Numbered from the stretch's first letter, positions 35,407-45,912 are shown. The stretch: DNA of 64,000 nt from Sedimentibacter hydroxybenzoicus DSM 7310 (GCF_013403245.1 NZ_JACBNQ010000001.1:248001-312000); one strand, 5' to 3'. Numbers and translations are program-made. Notes: generated by a model from the letters alone, not told the origin.

Positions 35407-36858
35407 ATGGCTTTAATGACAGGTGAACAATATATAGAAAGTATAAAAAAGATGAACATGCAAATTTACATGTTCGGTGAAAAAATAGAGAGTGCGGTTG
35501 ACAATCCTATATTAAGACCTTCTCTTAATTCGGTTAAGGCAACATATGATTTGGCGCAAATGCCGGAATATGAAGATTTAATGACAGCAACATCATCTTT
35601 GACAGGTGAAAAAATAAATCGCTTTACACATTTACATCAAAATTCCGATGATTTAATAAAGAAAGTGAAAATGCAGAGATTGTTAGGACAGAAAACTGCT
35701 TCGTGCTTTCAGAGATGCGTAGGAATGGACGCGTTCAATGCTGTTTACAGCACAACTTATGAAACAGATAAGAAATTCGGAACTAAATATTTTGAGAATT
35801 TTGTAAAGTATATGAAGTATGTACAGCAGAGTGATTTAACTGTTGACGGGGCAATGACCGATCCAAAGGGAGACAGGTCATTATCACCAAGCAAGCAATC
35901 TGATCCGGATATGTATTTGCGTGTAGTTGAAAGAAGAGAGGACGGAGTCGTTGTAAGAGGGGCAAAAGCTCATCAGACAGGTGCGTGCAATTCACATGAA
36001 GTTTTAGTAATGCCAACTATCGCATTAGGTCCGGACGATAAGGATTATGCAATTGCTTTTTCTGTTCCTATGGATGCAGAAGGAATCTTCATGATTATCG
36101 GAAGACAATCCTGCGATACAAGAAAATTAGAAGGTTCGAATTTAGATGTAGGTAATTGTGAATATGGCGGCATGGAAGCACTCATGGTTTTTGAAGATGT
36201 TTTTGTACCGAATGACAGATTGTTTTTAAACGGTGAAACTGAATTTGCAGGTATGATGGTAGAAAGATTTGCAGGTTACCACAGACAAAGCTACGGCGGC
36301 TGCAAGGTAGGAGTCGGCGATGTTTTAATCGGTGCGGCTGCTTTGATTGCAGATTACAACGGTGCTCAGAAAGCATCTCATGTAAAGGATAAGCTGATTG
36401 AAATGACTCATTTAAATGAAACATTGTACAGCTGCGGCATAGCTTGTTCTGCAGAAGGAAGCAAGACCGAATCAGGAAACTATATTATCGATTTGCTGCT
36501 TGCTAATGTGTGTAAGCAAAATATAACGAGATTCCCTTACGAAATAGCAAGACTGGCAGAAGATATCGCAGGCGGTTTAATGGTTACGGCGCCTTCGGAA
36601 AAAGATTTGAGGGACCCGAAATTAGGACCATATATAGAAAAATATCTAAAAGGCGTTGAAGGTGTTTCTGTAGAAGACAGATTGAAGATTTTAAGATTAA
36701 TCGAAAACATAACACTTGGAACGGCGGCTGTGGGATACAGAACAGAATCAATGCACGGAGCAGGTTCGCCTCAGGCACAGAGAATTATGATTTCAAGACA
36801 AGGAAACATTAACGGCAAAAAAGAATTGGCTAAAAAAATAGCAAAGATAGAAAATTAA
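35407..36858 (+). CDS. abfD: 4-hydroxybutyryl-CoA dehydratase / vinylacetyl-CoA isomerase
   Basis: This 483-residue flavin and [4Fe-4S] radical enzyme dehydrates 4-hydroxybutyryl-CoA to crotonyl-CoA. The cluster ligands known from the C. aminobutyricum enzyme (Cys99, Cys103, His292, Cys299) are recognisable in KTASCFQRCVGMDAF and YHRQSYGGCKVGVGD. I chose the ATG at 35407 because TATCAGGAGG lies just upstream; a longer frame from 35365 would overlap ggt and has no ribosome site. The crotonyl-CoA product can enter the crt/bcd/etf set at 50-54 kb, giving butyrate from 4-hydroxybutyrate. Confidence 0.96.
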   Translation: MALMTGEQYIESIKKMNMQIYMFGEKIESAVDNPILRPSLNSVKATYDLAQMPEYEDLMTATSSLTGEKINRFTHLHQNSDDLIKKVKMQRLLGQKTASCFQRCVGMDAFNAVYSTTYETDKKFGTKYFENFVKYMKYVQQSDLTVDGAMTDPKGDRSLSPSKQSDPDMYLRVVERREDGVVVRGAKAHQTGACNSHEVLVMPTIALGPDDKDYAIAFSVPMDAEGIFMIIGRQSCDTRKLEGSNLDVGNCEYGGMEALMVFEDVFVPNDRLFLNGETEFAGMMVERFAGYHRQSYGGCKVGVGDVLIGAAALIADYNGAQKASHVKDKLIEMTHLNETLYSCGIACSAEGSKTESGNYIIDLLLANVCKQNITRFPYEIARLAEDIAGGLMVTAPSEKDLRDPKLGPYIEKYLKGVEGVSVEDRLKILRLIENITLGTAAVGYRTESMHGAGSPQAQRIMISRQGNINGKKELAKKIAKIEN

Positions 36859-36890
36859 AATACAGGGGCTAAGCCCCTGTATTTTAATTT
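36852..36890. terminator. bidirectional terminator overlapping two stop codons
   Basis: An 18-bp perfect inverted repeat (36852-36869 with 36873-36890, three-base loop) has a GGGGC core and A/T outer arms. It contains the TAA of abfD (36856-36858) and, on the other strand, the TAA of the carboxyltransferase gene (36884-36886). It ends both convergent transcripts. Confidence 0.92.
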
Positions 36891-38215
36891 CTTTTTTCAA
36901 AATATGCTTTAGCAACCTGCGGGAATAGTGCATATGATAGAACATCTTGCTCTGATTTTGCTAAGTCACCTATTTCAGCTTTTAATTTATCATATTCGTC
37001 AGATAATAAGTCAGCCGGTCTGACGGTTATAACTTCTTCATTTCCGATTATCTTTTCTTTTATTTCTTCGTCGATAGGTGCTGCCGGTTTACCGTAAAGA
37101 CCCTTTACGTAATTTTTAATTTCAGTCGGAATAATATTATATCTTGCTCCTGAAATTACGTTGAAAACCGCCTGTGCACCAACCATTTGACTCATCGGAG
37201 TTACTAACGGAGGATAACCTAAGTCCTCTCTGACTTTAGGAACCTCAGCCAGTACGGCATCATACTTATCACTTGCATTTAATGATTTCATTTGATATAA
37301 GAGATTTGACAGCATTCCGCCGGGTATCTGGTATTGTAACGTATTTGGTTCGGTCATAAGAACCTTGATGTTGTACGTACCGTCCTCCTGATATTTTTTT
37401 ATAATATCTCTGAAATATTCTGCAGTATTGTTTAAGCTATCCACATTCAGTTTCGGATCATATTCTGTTCCCTGTAATGTAAATGCCAAGGATTCTGTAG
37501 CAGGCTGTGATGTACCGGAAGACAGCGGAGAAATTGCAGTATCCACAATGTCAATACCTGCTTCTATTGCTTTCATCATTGCCATTTGTGCTACACCGCT
37601 TGTACAGTGCGTGTGGAATTCTAAAGGAAGACCGGTAACCCCCTTGATTGCCTTAACTAAATTGTAAGCTTCATAAGGCAGCAGTATACCTGACATATCC
37701 TTTATACAAATAGAATCAGCACCTACATCTTCAAAATTTTTAATTAAGCTCAAATAATATTCTGTCGTATGAACCGGGCTTATGGTGTAAGAAATTGCAC
37801 ATTGGCAGTGCGCACCCTCTTTTTTTATAACTTCAATCGATTTTTTCAAGTTTCTGATGTCATTTAATGCATCGAATACTCTTACTATATCAATTCCTTC
37901 GAATATTGCATTCTTTAAAAATCTTTCAACTATGTCATCGGGATAATTCTTATATCCAAGGATGTTCTGACCTCTTGAAAGCATCTGAAGCTTAGTGTTT
38001 TTAACATTGGCTCTTATTTTTCTTAATCTTTCCCACGGATCTTCGTTTAAAAATCTGAGACAGGTATCAAATGTGGCACCTCCCCAGACCTCCATAGAAT
38101 GAAATCCGGCTTTATCCATTTCTGATAAAATGGGCAATATTTCGTCTGTTGTCAATCTCGTGGCAATTAGTGATTGGTGTCCGTCTCTCAAGGACGTTTC
38201 AGTAATTTTAATCAT
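36884..38215 (-). CDS. carboxyltransferase subunit (oxaloacetate decarboxylase alpha / pyruvate carboxylase B type)
   Basis: This 443-residue TIM-barrel carboxyltransferase carries ETSLRDGHQSLIATRL (6-21) and the metal-binding motifs of the family (THCTSG, IKDMSG), plus a PYC/OADA helical domain. It lacks a C-terminal biotin carrier domain, so biotin must be on a separate protein, as in two-subunit pyruvate carboxylase or sodium-pumping decarboxylases. It interconverts oxaloacetate and pyruvate via carboxybiotin. It is transcribed alone and convergent with abfD; GGAGGAGG precedes its ATG. No biotin-carrier or decarboxylase beta gene is present here. Confidence 0.88.
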   Translation of the reverse strand: MIKITETSLRDGHQSLIATRLTTDEILPILSEMDKAGFHSMEVWGGATFDTCLRFLNEDPWERLRKIRANVKNTKLQMLSRGQNILGYKNYPDDIVERFLKNAIFEGIDIVRVFDALNDIRNLKKSIEVIKKEGAHCQCAISYTISPVHTTEYYLSLIKNFEDVGADSICIKDMSGILLPYEAYNLVKAIKGVTGLPLEFHTHCTSGVAQMAMMKAIEAGIDIVDTAISPLSSGTSQPATESLAFTLQGTEYDPKLNVDSLNNTAEYFRDIIKKYQEDGTYNIKVLMTEPNTLQYQIPGGMLSNLLYQMKSLNASDKYDAVLAEVPKVREDLGYPPLVTPMSQMVGAQAVFNVISGARYNIIPTEIKNYVKGLYGKPAAPIDEEIKEKIIGNEEVITVRPADLLSDEYDKLKAEIGDLAKSEQDVLSYALFPQVAKAYFEKRN

Positions 38216-38320
38216 AGTACCTCCTCCATTATAATTTTTTAATTTATTATCATATTATAAAAAATTTATATTCTTTAATTGCTATTTTACATATTTATCC
38301 ATACTATATTAAGCTTTTTC

Positions 38321-38350
38321 TTGATATAAATAATATATGTGTGATATAAT
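38321..38350 (+). promoter_or_regulatory. promoter of the Lrp-family gene
   Basis: TTGATA (38321-38326), an 18-base spacer and the extended -10 TGATATAAT (TATAAT at 38345-38350). The 313-base gap 38216-38528 otherwise holds only A/T-rich sequence and the leader hairpin at 38365-38397. Confidence 0.65.
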
Positions 38351-38364
38351 AAATACAGTTAAAG

Positions 38365-38397
38365 ATACATAGACATAAGTCTTTTATGTATTTTTAA
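38365..38397 (+). terminator. terminator-like hairpin in the Lrp leader
   Basis: ATACATA pairs with TATGTAT around an inner GAC-ATAA-GTC stem, followed by TTTTT. It lies about 15 bases after the predicted promoter and 130 bases before the gene, so it could act as an attenuator or end a very short RNA. Confidence 0.45.
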
Positions 38398-38528
38398 CAT
38401 ATTTTTAATTATCAGTATAATATCATGAATATTAGTATAAGTACATAATTTAAATAATAAAGTTAAAGAAAATACTTATAGATAAAAAACAATTTGCAAA
38501 ATATAACTAATTAAATAAGGCGGTAATT

Positions 38529-38954
38529 ATGGATCAAACAGATTTGAAAATAATCAGCATATTGCAACATGACGGAAGAATATCTATGAAGGAATTAGGC
38601 AAGGAAGTATCTTTGAGCCCGCCTGCAGTTGCTGAAAGAGTTAAGAGATTAGAGGATGACGGAGTTATCGAAAGATATAAAGCGGTAGTAAACAATGAAA
38701 AGGTTGGGAAACCCATATGTGTCTTGATTAATGCTTCTATAAAGCCGGAAAAACAGGAAGGTTTTTTAGAGTTTGCTAAAAAATCGGAGGAAATTGTGGA
38801 GTGTTACCATGTTACAGGTCCCCACAGCATGATTATGAAAGCTTATTTAAGAGAAATGAATCACCTGGAGGAGCTTGTGGGAAAGGTTCAATTTTTTGGG
38901 AACACAGAAACATTCATAATAATGTCCAGCCCTATAGAAGGTAAAGAAATTTAA
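38529..38954 (+). CDS. Lrp/AsnC-family transcriptional regulator
   Basis: This 141-residue feast/famine regulator has the N-terminal helix-turn-helix (residues 5-50, MKELGKEVSLSPPAVAERVKRLE) and C-terminal RAM ligand domain (about 65-140), where amino acids usually bind. It is divergent from the carboxyltransferase gene at 38215 and may regulate it or amino-acid genes elsewhere. It is monocistronic, closed by a terminator. Confidence 0.93.
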   Translation: MDQTDLKIISILQHDGRISMKELGKEVSLSPPAVAERVKRLEDDGVIERYKAVVNNEKVGKPICVLINASIKPEKQEGFLEFAKKSEEIVECYHVTGPHSMIMKAYLREMNHLEELVGKVQFFGNTETFIIMSSPIEGKEI

Positions 38955-38994
38955 AGCAAGGATTATCGTTAATACAGGTAGGGAGATAAAACAT

Positions 38995-39020
38995 TAAAGC
39001 TGCAGCTTTATTGTTTTTTT
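38995..39020 (+). terminator. terminator after the Lrp gene
   Basis: The palindrome TAAAGCTGCAGCTTTA (38995-39010) is followed by TTGTTTTTTT. Confidence 0.75.
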
Positions 39021-39187
39021 ATGACCCAGCCGATTTGATTGATTCTCCGGGGCATAAATTTTGCCGTGAGTATCATAATATATTTAATGTGCTCAATTTT
39101 ACATAGATTATTTTTTAATTTATGGTATAATATTGAAGCGATAATTTAGTTAAGATGAGCAAGATTCAAACTTAAGAGGTGTAATTA

Positions 39188-40789
39188 ATGTTAAGAATAC
39201 AGCAAGTCAAGCTCCCGATAGACCATAATCAGGAAGATTTATATATAAAAGCAGCAGAAAGCTTAAAGGTTAAAAAGGAGGATATAAAGTCCTTATCAAT
39301 ATTTCGAAAATCCATAGATGCAAGAAAAAAGGATGAAATTTTATTTATTTATGCTTTGGATATCGAACTTTATAACGATATTAAAATTTCCAAAAGAAAC
39401 ACTAATGTTACGGTGGTTGAACCATTCATATATGAAGTTGAAGCAACGGGTGAGAAGCTGCTTAATAACAGACCTGTTGTTGTCGGAAGCGGTCCTGCGG
39501 GACTTTTTTGCGCTTTATTGCTTGCAGAAAAGGGTTACAGTCCGATTATTCTTGAAAGAGGAAAAAAAGTTAAAGAAAGAGTTAAAGATATAGATAAGTT
39601 TTGGAAGGACGGTACATTGAGCGAAAGGTCAAACATACAGTTCGGCGAAGGCGGTGCAGGTACCTTTTCAGACGGAAAGCTTAATACATTAATCAAGGAC
39701 AGATCTAAACGGGGAAAAAAGGTTTTAGAAGAATTCGTCGATGCAGGTGCACCTGATGAAATAACGTATTTAAACAAGCCCCACATAGGCACGGATTTAT
39801 TAAGAAACGTTCTGGTAAACATAAGAAAGAAAATAATAAGCTTAGGCGGAACCTTCAGATTTGAAGAACAGCTGACAGATATTAAAATCAAAGATAACAG
39901 TGTGTACCGTATTATAACGGAAAGTGATATAATTGATACTGATGTATTGGTGCTTGCAATAGGACACAGTGCAAGAGATACATTTGAAATGCTGAATGAC
40001 AAGGTTGAATTGAAAGCAAAACCGTTTGCGATAGGTGTAAGAATTGAACACCCGCAGAGGATGATAAGTGAATCACAGTATGGAAATCTTGCAGGTCATC
40101 CAAAATTAGGTCCCGCTGATTATAAATTTGTTCATAAAAGTAAAAACGGAAGAAGTGTATATACATTTTGTATGTGTCCGGGCGGGGTAGTTACCGCTTC
40201 TAGTTCTGAGAATAACCATGTTGTTACAAATGGCATGAGTTTTCATGACAGGGATTTAGAAAACGGAAATGCGGCAATTGTAGTTCAGATTAATCCGGAG
40301 GATTTTGGAGGAGAAGAAAATCCGTTGGCAGGAATCGAATTTCAAAGAGAATATGAAAGAAAAGCTTTTGAGTTAGGCGGAAGTAATTATCACGCTCCCG
40401 TGCAGCTGTTTAAGGACTTTAAGGAAAAACGGGTTTCTGCATCCTTCGGTGAAATTTATCCAACTTACAGACCCGGTGCGACATTTTCTAATCTGTGGGA
40501 TTGTTTGCCTGACTATGTGTGTGAAAGCCTGATTGAAGGAATAACCGCATTCGGAAAATGGCTCGAAAACTTTGACAGAGACGATGCTGTGCTGACAGGT
40601 GTTGAAACAAGAACATCGTCACCTCTGCGTATAAACAGAGATGATGATTTGCAAAGCAATATAAAAGGCATATATCCTTGCGGAGAGGGCTCCGGATATG
40701 CGGGAGGAATAATGTCTGCCGCAATAGATGGCCTAAAAGTAGCAGAACAAATTATAAAACTTTATAAACCAATGAATAAGAAGGAATGA
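39188..40789 (+). CDS. FAD-dependent oxidoreductase, uncharacterised (COG2509-like)
   Basis: This 533-residue flavoprotein has an N-terminal domain of about 90 residues, the FAD dinucleotide fold VVVGSGPAGLFCALLLAEKG near 98-117, a conserved QFGEGGAGTFSDGKLNT, and a C-terminal FAD-contact segment YPCGEGSGYAGGIMSAAIDG. These features match a widespread but biochemically poorly known family of dehydrogenases. AAGAGGTG precedes the ATG. It overlaps functionally with the next flavoprotein gene, five bases downstream. Confidence 0.85.
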   Translation: MLRIQQVKLPIDHNQEDLYIKAAESLKVKKEDIKSLSIFRKSIDARKKDEILFIYALDIELYNDIKISKRNTNVTVVEPFIYEVEATGEKLLNNRPVVVGSGPAGLFCALLLAEKGYSPIILERGKKVKERVKDIDKFWKDGTLSERSNIQFGEGGAGTFSDGKLNTLIKDRSKRGKKVLEEFVDAGAPDEITYLNKPHIGTDLLRNVLVNIRKKIISLGGTFRFEEQLTDIKIKDNSVYRIITESDIIDTDVLVLAIGHSARDTFEMLNDKVELKAKPFAIGVRIEHPQRMISESQYGNLAGHPKLGPADYKFVHKSKNGRSVYTFCMCPGGVVTASSSENNHVVTNGMSFHDRDLENGNAAIVVQINPEDFGGEENPLAGIEFQREYERKAFELGGSNYHAPVQLFKDFKEKRVSASFGEIYPTYRPGATFSNLWDCLPDYVCESLIEGITAFGKWLENFDRDDAVLTGVETRTSSPLRINRDDDLQSNIKGIYPCGEGSGYAGGIMSAAIDGLKVAEQIIKLYKPMNKKE

Positions 40790-40793
40790 TACC

Positions 40794-42011
40794 ATGAAAA
40801 TAGCCGTTATCGGCGGAGGTGCTTCAGGCCTTATTGCGGCAATTGCTGCAGCAAGAAACGGCGCCGAAGTTACGATTTACGAAAAATTGAATAGAGTCGG
40901 TAAAAAAATCTTAGCAACGGGTAATGGCAGATGCAATTATACTAATTTAAATATTAACATCGACAGGTATCACGGAAAAAATGTTAATCTGGCGAAAGCA
41001 TCGATGGAATTCTTTGATTTGAACGAGACAATCAGATTCTTTGAAAGCTTGGGAATTCATCCCTATGAAGGTGAATCCGGCAAAATATATCCCAGCTCCT
41101 TGCAGGCATCAAGCATATTGGACGTTTTAAGATATGAAATAAAGAGGTTGAAGGTTGCAGAGATTACGGATTGTGAAATAAAAGAATTAAGAAAAAGTAA
41201 AGACAAATTCAGTATTATTGGTAATGAAGACTATTCAGCCGATAAGGTAGTATTGGCAACGGGAGGTAAGGCAGCTCCGCAGCTGGGAAGTGACGGTAAA
41301 GGATATGAAATAGCGAAATCCTTCGGTCACAAAATAATTGAGCCGTTTCCGGCATTGGTTCAACTCAGATTAAAGAGCAAATACCTTAAAAGAATATCCG
41401 GGATAAGATTTGACGGAATCGTAAAAGGATTAACGGATAATAAACTAATACGGGAAGATGAGGGAGAAATACTGTTTACCGATTATGGGATTTCGGGACC
41501 GCCCGTCCTGCAAATAAGCAGAAAGGTAATTGAAGAAATAAATAAAGGAAACAATGTATATATATCGGTTGATATGTTTCCTGATAAAACAAAGCTTCAG
41601 CTTTATGAACTATTGCAGTCAAGGTTTGCGGACATAGGATATAAAACCCTTGAAGAAAGTCTGGTAGGATTTATAAATAAAAAATTGATACCCGTAATAT
41701 TAATGGAAGCCGGATTCGATGACTTGAATAAAAGATGCGGGAAATTAAACAAAAAAGAAATTTACAAAATTATAGATATTTTAAAAGAGTGGAAGTTTGA
41801 GGTGACGGGTCACAATACCTGGCAGCAGGCACAATCGACTGCAGGTGGTATAGATGTGTCGGAGATAAATCCGGTTACTCTTGAATCAACTAAGGTGAAG
41901 GGCTTGTATATATGCGGAGAAGTTCTTGATGTTGATGGAGACTGCGGAGGATTTAATCTGCAATGGGCATGGAGCTCAGGTTATACGGCAGGATATTACA
42001 GTTCAATATGA
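40794..42011 (+). CDS. NAD(P)/FAD-dependent oxidoreductase, HI0933/YhiN family
   Basis: This 405-residue flavoprotein has the N-terminal FAD motif VIGGGASGLIAAIAAARNG (4-22), the family motif GNGRCNYTN (43-51) and the C-terminal FAD segment LYICGEVLDVDGDCGGFNLQ. Members include BaiN, a bile-acid 7-dehydroxylation reductase, but most are of unknown substrate. It is co-transcribed with the preceding flavoprotein and ends 22 bases before secA. Confidence 0.87.
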   Translation: MKIAVIGGGASGLIAAIAAARNGAEVTIYEKLNRVGKKILATGNGRCNYTNLNINIDRYHGKNVNLAKASMEFFDLNETIRFFESLGIHPYEGESGKIYPSSLQASSILDVLRYEIKRLKVAEITDCEIKELRKSKDKFSIIGNEDYSADKVVLATGGKAAPQLGSDGKGYEIAKSFGHKIIEPFPALVQLRLKSKYLKRISGIRFDGIVKGLTDNKLIREDEGEILFTDYGISGPPVLQISRKVIEEINKGNNVYISVDMFPDKTKLQLYELLQSRFADIGYKTLEESLVGFINKKLIPVILMEAGFDDLNKRCGKLNKKEIYKIIDILKEWKFEVTGHNTWQQAQSTAGGIDVSEINPVTLESTKVKGLYICGEVLDVDGDCGGFNLQWAWSSGYTAGYYSSI

Positions 42012-42033
42012 GTATTGAAGAAAGGGAATAGAT

Positions 42034-44787
42034 ATGAAAAGATTTATAGAGAAAATTTTTGGCTCATACAGTGAAAAGGAAGTTAAAAGATTAGAACCGA
42101 CAGTTGATAAAATACTATCATTAGAAAGTGAAATGACTAAATTAAGCGACAGCCAGCTTAAAGCAAAGACTTCCGAATTTAGGGAAAGATTGAATAATGG
42201 TGAAACAAAGGATGATATATTGCCGGAAGCATTTGCGGTTGTGAGGGAAGCAGCATGGAGAGTTTTAGGACAAAAGCATTACCGTGTACAGTTAATAGGC
42301 GGTATGGTTCTCCATCAAGGAAGAATTTCGGAAATGAGAACAGGTGAAGGTAAGACATTGGTTTCCACATTGCCTGTATATTTAAATGCCCTTGAGGGAA
42401 ACGGCGTCCACGTAGTTACCGTAAACGACTATCTTGCAAAGCGTGACTGCGAGTGGATGGGTAAGGTTCATAATTTCTTGGGTTTATCGGTAGGCTGTAT
42501 AGTCCATGGTATAACCAAGGAAGAAAGAATAAGGTCATATCGGTGTGATATAACTTACGGAACAAACAATGAGTTTGGTTTTGATTACCTCAGAGACAAC
42601 ATGGTAATCAGAAAAGAAGAAATGGTTCAAAGAGATTTGAATTATTGCATCATAGACGAAGTCGACTCTATTTTGATAGATGAGGCAAGAACTCCTTTGA
42701 TAATTTCAGGAGAAGGAGAAAAATCCACAGATTTGTATGAGCTGGCAAACAGCTTTGTTTTGCCGCTGAAAGGAAAAATACAATCTCCCGAAGAAAAGAA
42801 ATCAAAAATGGATTATATAATGGGAGATGTGGAAGAGGATGACACTGTTGATTTCATAGTGGATGAAAAAGGTAAAAATGTTACTCTGACTGCCCGAGGT
42901 ATTACTAATGCAGAAAGATTTTTTAACATCGAAAATTTAGCTGAACAGGAAAATATGGAAATTTCGCACCATATCAATCAGGCATTAAAAGCTCATAATA
43001 CGATGAAGAAGGATATTGACTACATTGTTAATGACGGTGAGGTTTTAATTGTTGATGAGTTTACCGGACGTATAATGTACGGGAGAAGATATTCCAACGG
43101 ATTGCATCAGGCTATCGAGGCAAAAGAAAGAATTGAAGTCAGAAAAGAATCTAAAACATTGGCTACAATTACATTCCAGAACTATTTCAGAATGTATAAA
43201 AAGCTCTGCGGTATGACCGGTACTGCAAAGACCGAAGAGGATGAATTCAGAGAAATATATGGTGTGGATGTTATTGAAATACCAACAAATAAGGAAGTAA
43301 TAAGAAATGATCACGAAGATGTTATTTACAAGGGTGAGGCAGGGAAATACACTGCGGTTATAAACGAAATTATAGAAAAACATAAAACAGGTCAACCGAT
43401 TCTTGTAGGTACAATTTCCATAGAAAAGTCGGAATTGTTAAGTAAGCTTTTGAAGAAAGCAGGAGTTAAGCACGAGGTATTAAATGCCAAACACCATGCG
43501 AAAGAAGCAGAAATAGTTGCACAGGCAGGGCGTCTCGGTGCCGTTACGATTGCAACGAATATGGCAGGTAGAGGTACCGACATTGTACTTGGTGGTAATC
43601 CGGAGTTTCTTGCTAAGCATAAAATGAAATCAAAAGGTTTTACAGATGAATTGATTGCACAGGCAGACGGATTTAATGACACTGACGATGAAGAAGTATT
43701 AAATGCAAGAAAGACGTATAAGGAATACCTGGAACAGTCAAAAAGTGAACTTAAGGATGAACAGGATAAGGTCAGAGAAGCAGGCGGACTTCATATAATA
43801 GGTACCGAACGTCATGAATCAAGACGTATAGACAATCAGCTAAGAGGTCGTGCGGGAAGACAAGGGGACCCCGGTTCAACACGCTTCTATATATCTCTTG
43901 AAGATGATTTAATGAGATTGTTTGCCGGCGACAAAGTAAAAACCATAATAGAAACTCTGAAGATGCCTGAGGATGAGCCGTTAGAGGCAGGAATGCTAAC
44001 CAGAACAATCGAGACTGCACAAAGCAGAGTGGAAGGAAGAAACTTTGAAATAAGAAAGCACGTCCTTCAATATGACAATGTCATGAACAAGCAAAGAGAG
44101 GTTATCTATTCAGAAAGAAGAAAGGTTCTGTTGGGTGAAAATCTTAAAGAAGATATCCTTAGTATGATTGAACAGCTTGTAGACAGGGGTGTACAGATGT
44201 ATACTACAGACGAAAGGTTTACGGACAACTGGGACATTCAGGGATACTCTAAATATATAGCTGAAACCTTCTCGGTATTGATAAGCTTTGAAGGTGAGGA
44301 CAAGGAAAATCTAACAAGGGAAAAATTAAAGGAAAGAGCACAAAGTGCAGTAGAAAGACACTATAAGAGACAAGAAGAGGAATTCGGAGAAGATGTATTC
44401 AGAGAAGTGGAGAGAATAGTTCTTTTAAGAAGCGTTGACACGAAATGGATTGACCACATTGATGCCATGGATCAGTTAAGGCAGGGTATCGGACTTCGTG
44501 CTATAGGAAACGAGGATCCGGTCAGAGCATACCAGGTTGAAGGATATGATATGTTTGAGGAAATGACGGCATCTATTCAAGAGGATACAATTAAAATGTT
44601 GATGCGTGTAAGACCTCAGGAAAAAATGCAGCGTAAAGAGGTTGCTAAAATCACGGGAACAAGCGGCGGCGATTTAGGCGGCAAGCCTCAGCCGGTAGTA
44701 AATAAAGAAAAAAGAGTGGGCAGAAATGATCCATGCCCGTGCGGAAGCGGTAAGAAATATAAAAAGTGCTGCGGACAAGATCAATAG
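42034..44787 (+). CDS. secA: protein translocase ATPase SecA
   Basis: This 917-residue motor drives preproteins through SecYEG. Walker A is MRTGEGKTL (near 100), the DEAD-like box is [15 protein letters not shown] (near 207-221), the preprotein-binding and helical-scaffold domains follow, motif [21 protein letters not shown] is at about 589-609, and a C-terminal zinc-binding SEC-C motif [13 protein letters not shown] binds SecB or ribosomes. Length is at the upper range of the family. AAAGGGAATAG precedes the ATG. The secA-prfB order is typical of Firmicutes. Confidence 0.98.
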   Translation: MKRFIEKIFGSYSEKEVKRLEPTVDKILSLESEMTKLSDSQLKAKTSEFRERLNNGETKDDILPEAFAVVREAAWRVLGQKHYRVQLIGGMVLHQGRISEMRTGEGKTLVSTLPVYLNALEGNGVHVVTVNDYLAKRDCEWMGKVHNFLGLSVGCIVHGITKEERIRSYRCDITYGTNNEFGFDYLRDNMVIRKEEMVQRDLNYCIIDEVDSILIDEARTPLIISGEGEKSTDLYELANSFVLPLKGKIQSPEEKKSKMDYIMGDVEEDDTVDFIVDEKGKNVTLTARGITNAERFFNIENLAEQENMEISHHINQALKAHNTMKKDIDYIVNDGEVLIVDEFTGRIMYGRRYSNGLHQAIEAKERIEVRKESKTLATITFQNYFRMYKKLCGMTGTAKTEEDEFREIYGVDVIEIPTNKEVIRNDHEDVIYKGEAGKYTAVINEIIEKHKTGQPILVGTISIEKSELLSKLLKKAGVKHEVLNAKHHAKEAEIVAQAGRLGAVTIATNMAGRGTDIVLGGNPEFLAKHKMKSKGFTDELIAQADGFNDTDDEEVLNARKTYKEYLEQSKSELKDEQDKVREAGGLHIIGTERHESRRIDNQLRGRAGRQGDPGSTRFYISLEDDLMRLFAGDKVKTIIETLKMPEDEPLEAGMLTRTIETAQSRVEGRNFEIRKHVLQYDNVMNKQREVIYSERRKVLLGENLKEDILSMIEQLVDRGVQMYTTDERFTDNWDIQGYSKYIAETFSVLISFEGEDKENLTREKLKERAQSAVERHYKRQEEEFGEDVFREVERIVLLRSVDTKWIDHIDAMDQLRQGIGLRAIGNEDPVRAYQVEGYDMFEEMTASIQEDTIKMLMRVRPQEKMQRKEVAKITGTSGGDLGGKPQPVVNKEKRVGRNDPCPCGSGKKYKKCCGQDQ

Positions 44788-44801
44788 GAGAGGGTGATTA
44801 C

Positions 44802-45912
44802 TTGATAGATTTATACGAAATTAAAGAAAATTTAAAGAAGTTTAATAACATTTTAGTTGAGGTTGGTGGTTCCCTTTGACCTCTCCAAGTTAGAGGAAGA
44901 AAACATACTGTTAGAATCTGAAATGCAGGAGCCGGATTTTTGGAACAATCAGGAAAGGGCTCAAAAAGTTTCACAAAAATTAAAGCAAAATACAAACAGA
45001 ATAAACGAATACAAAAATTTAAAGCAACAGGTTGAAGATTTAGAAATTTTCGCCGACATGATTATAGAGGAAAATGATGAAAGTCATCTGGATGAGCTTA
45101 ATGAAACTATAAGTGATGTATCTGAGCTTCTTGATAATGCCCGTATTGTTGCCCTGCTGAGTAACGAATTTGATAAAAACAATGCAATATTATCCATTCA
45201 TGCCGGTGCGGGAGGAACGGAAGCTCAGGACTGGGCGGATATGCTGTATCGTATGTACACAAGGTGGATTGAAGCTCACGGCTACAATATGACTGTATTA
45301 GATATACTTCCTGATACTGAGGCAGGAATTAAAAGCGTTACTTTGTTAGTTGAAGGCGAAAATGCTTACGGATATTTGAAGTCCGAAAAGGGAGTTCATC
45401 GATTAGTGAGGATTTCACCTTTCGATGCTGCAAAAAAAAGGCATACCTCCTTTGCATCCATTGATGTTACACCTGAGATAGAAGACGATGTGGATATAGA
45501 AATAAATGAATCGGATATACGCGTAGATACCTACCGTTCCAGCGGTGCGGGAGGACAACATGTCAATACCACTGATTCGGCAATTCGTATCACCCATATA
45601 CCGACAGGTGTAGTTGTATCATGTCAGAATCAAAGGTCTCAGCACAGCAACAGAGAAACGGCATTGAAGATGCTTAAATCAAAGCTGTTGGAAATTAAGC
45701 AATTAGAAAACAAGGAAAAAATCGAGGATATTCAGGGTAAATATAATCAAATTGCATGGGGAAGCCAAATAAGGTCATATGTATTTCATCCATACAGCAT
45801 GGTAAAGGATCATCGTACCAATGCGGAAACCGGCAATGTTCAAGCCGTAATGGACGGCAGTTTAGATATGTTTATGAATGAATATTTAAAGATGAAATCA
45901 TTAGAACGATAG
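44802..45912 (+). CDS. prfB: peptide chain release factor 2, with programmed +1 frameshift
   Basis: RF2 (about 369 residues) recognises UAA and UGA stops. The gene begins with TTG at 44802 (AGGAGAGGG upstream), reads 25 codons to CTT, meets an in-frame TGA (44877-44879), and must slip +1 at CTTTGAC to continue from 44878 to 45912. The site is the classic autoregulatory one; a GGTGGT Shine-Dalgarno-like element lies three bases before the CTT. Downstream are the RF2 features HAGAGGTEAQDWADML and the GGQ loop SGAGGQHVNTTDSAIR. A single-frame reading from 44857 would lose the true N-terminus. Confidence 0.95.

Noticed and set aside
44857-44877. Start of prfB at 44857
   Set aside because: It ignores the conserved frameshift signal and leaves out the RF2 N-terminal segment.
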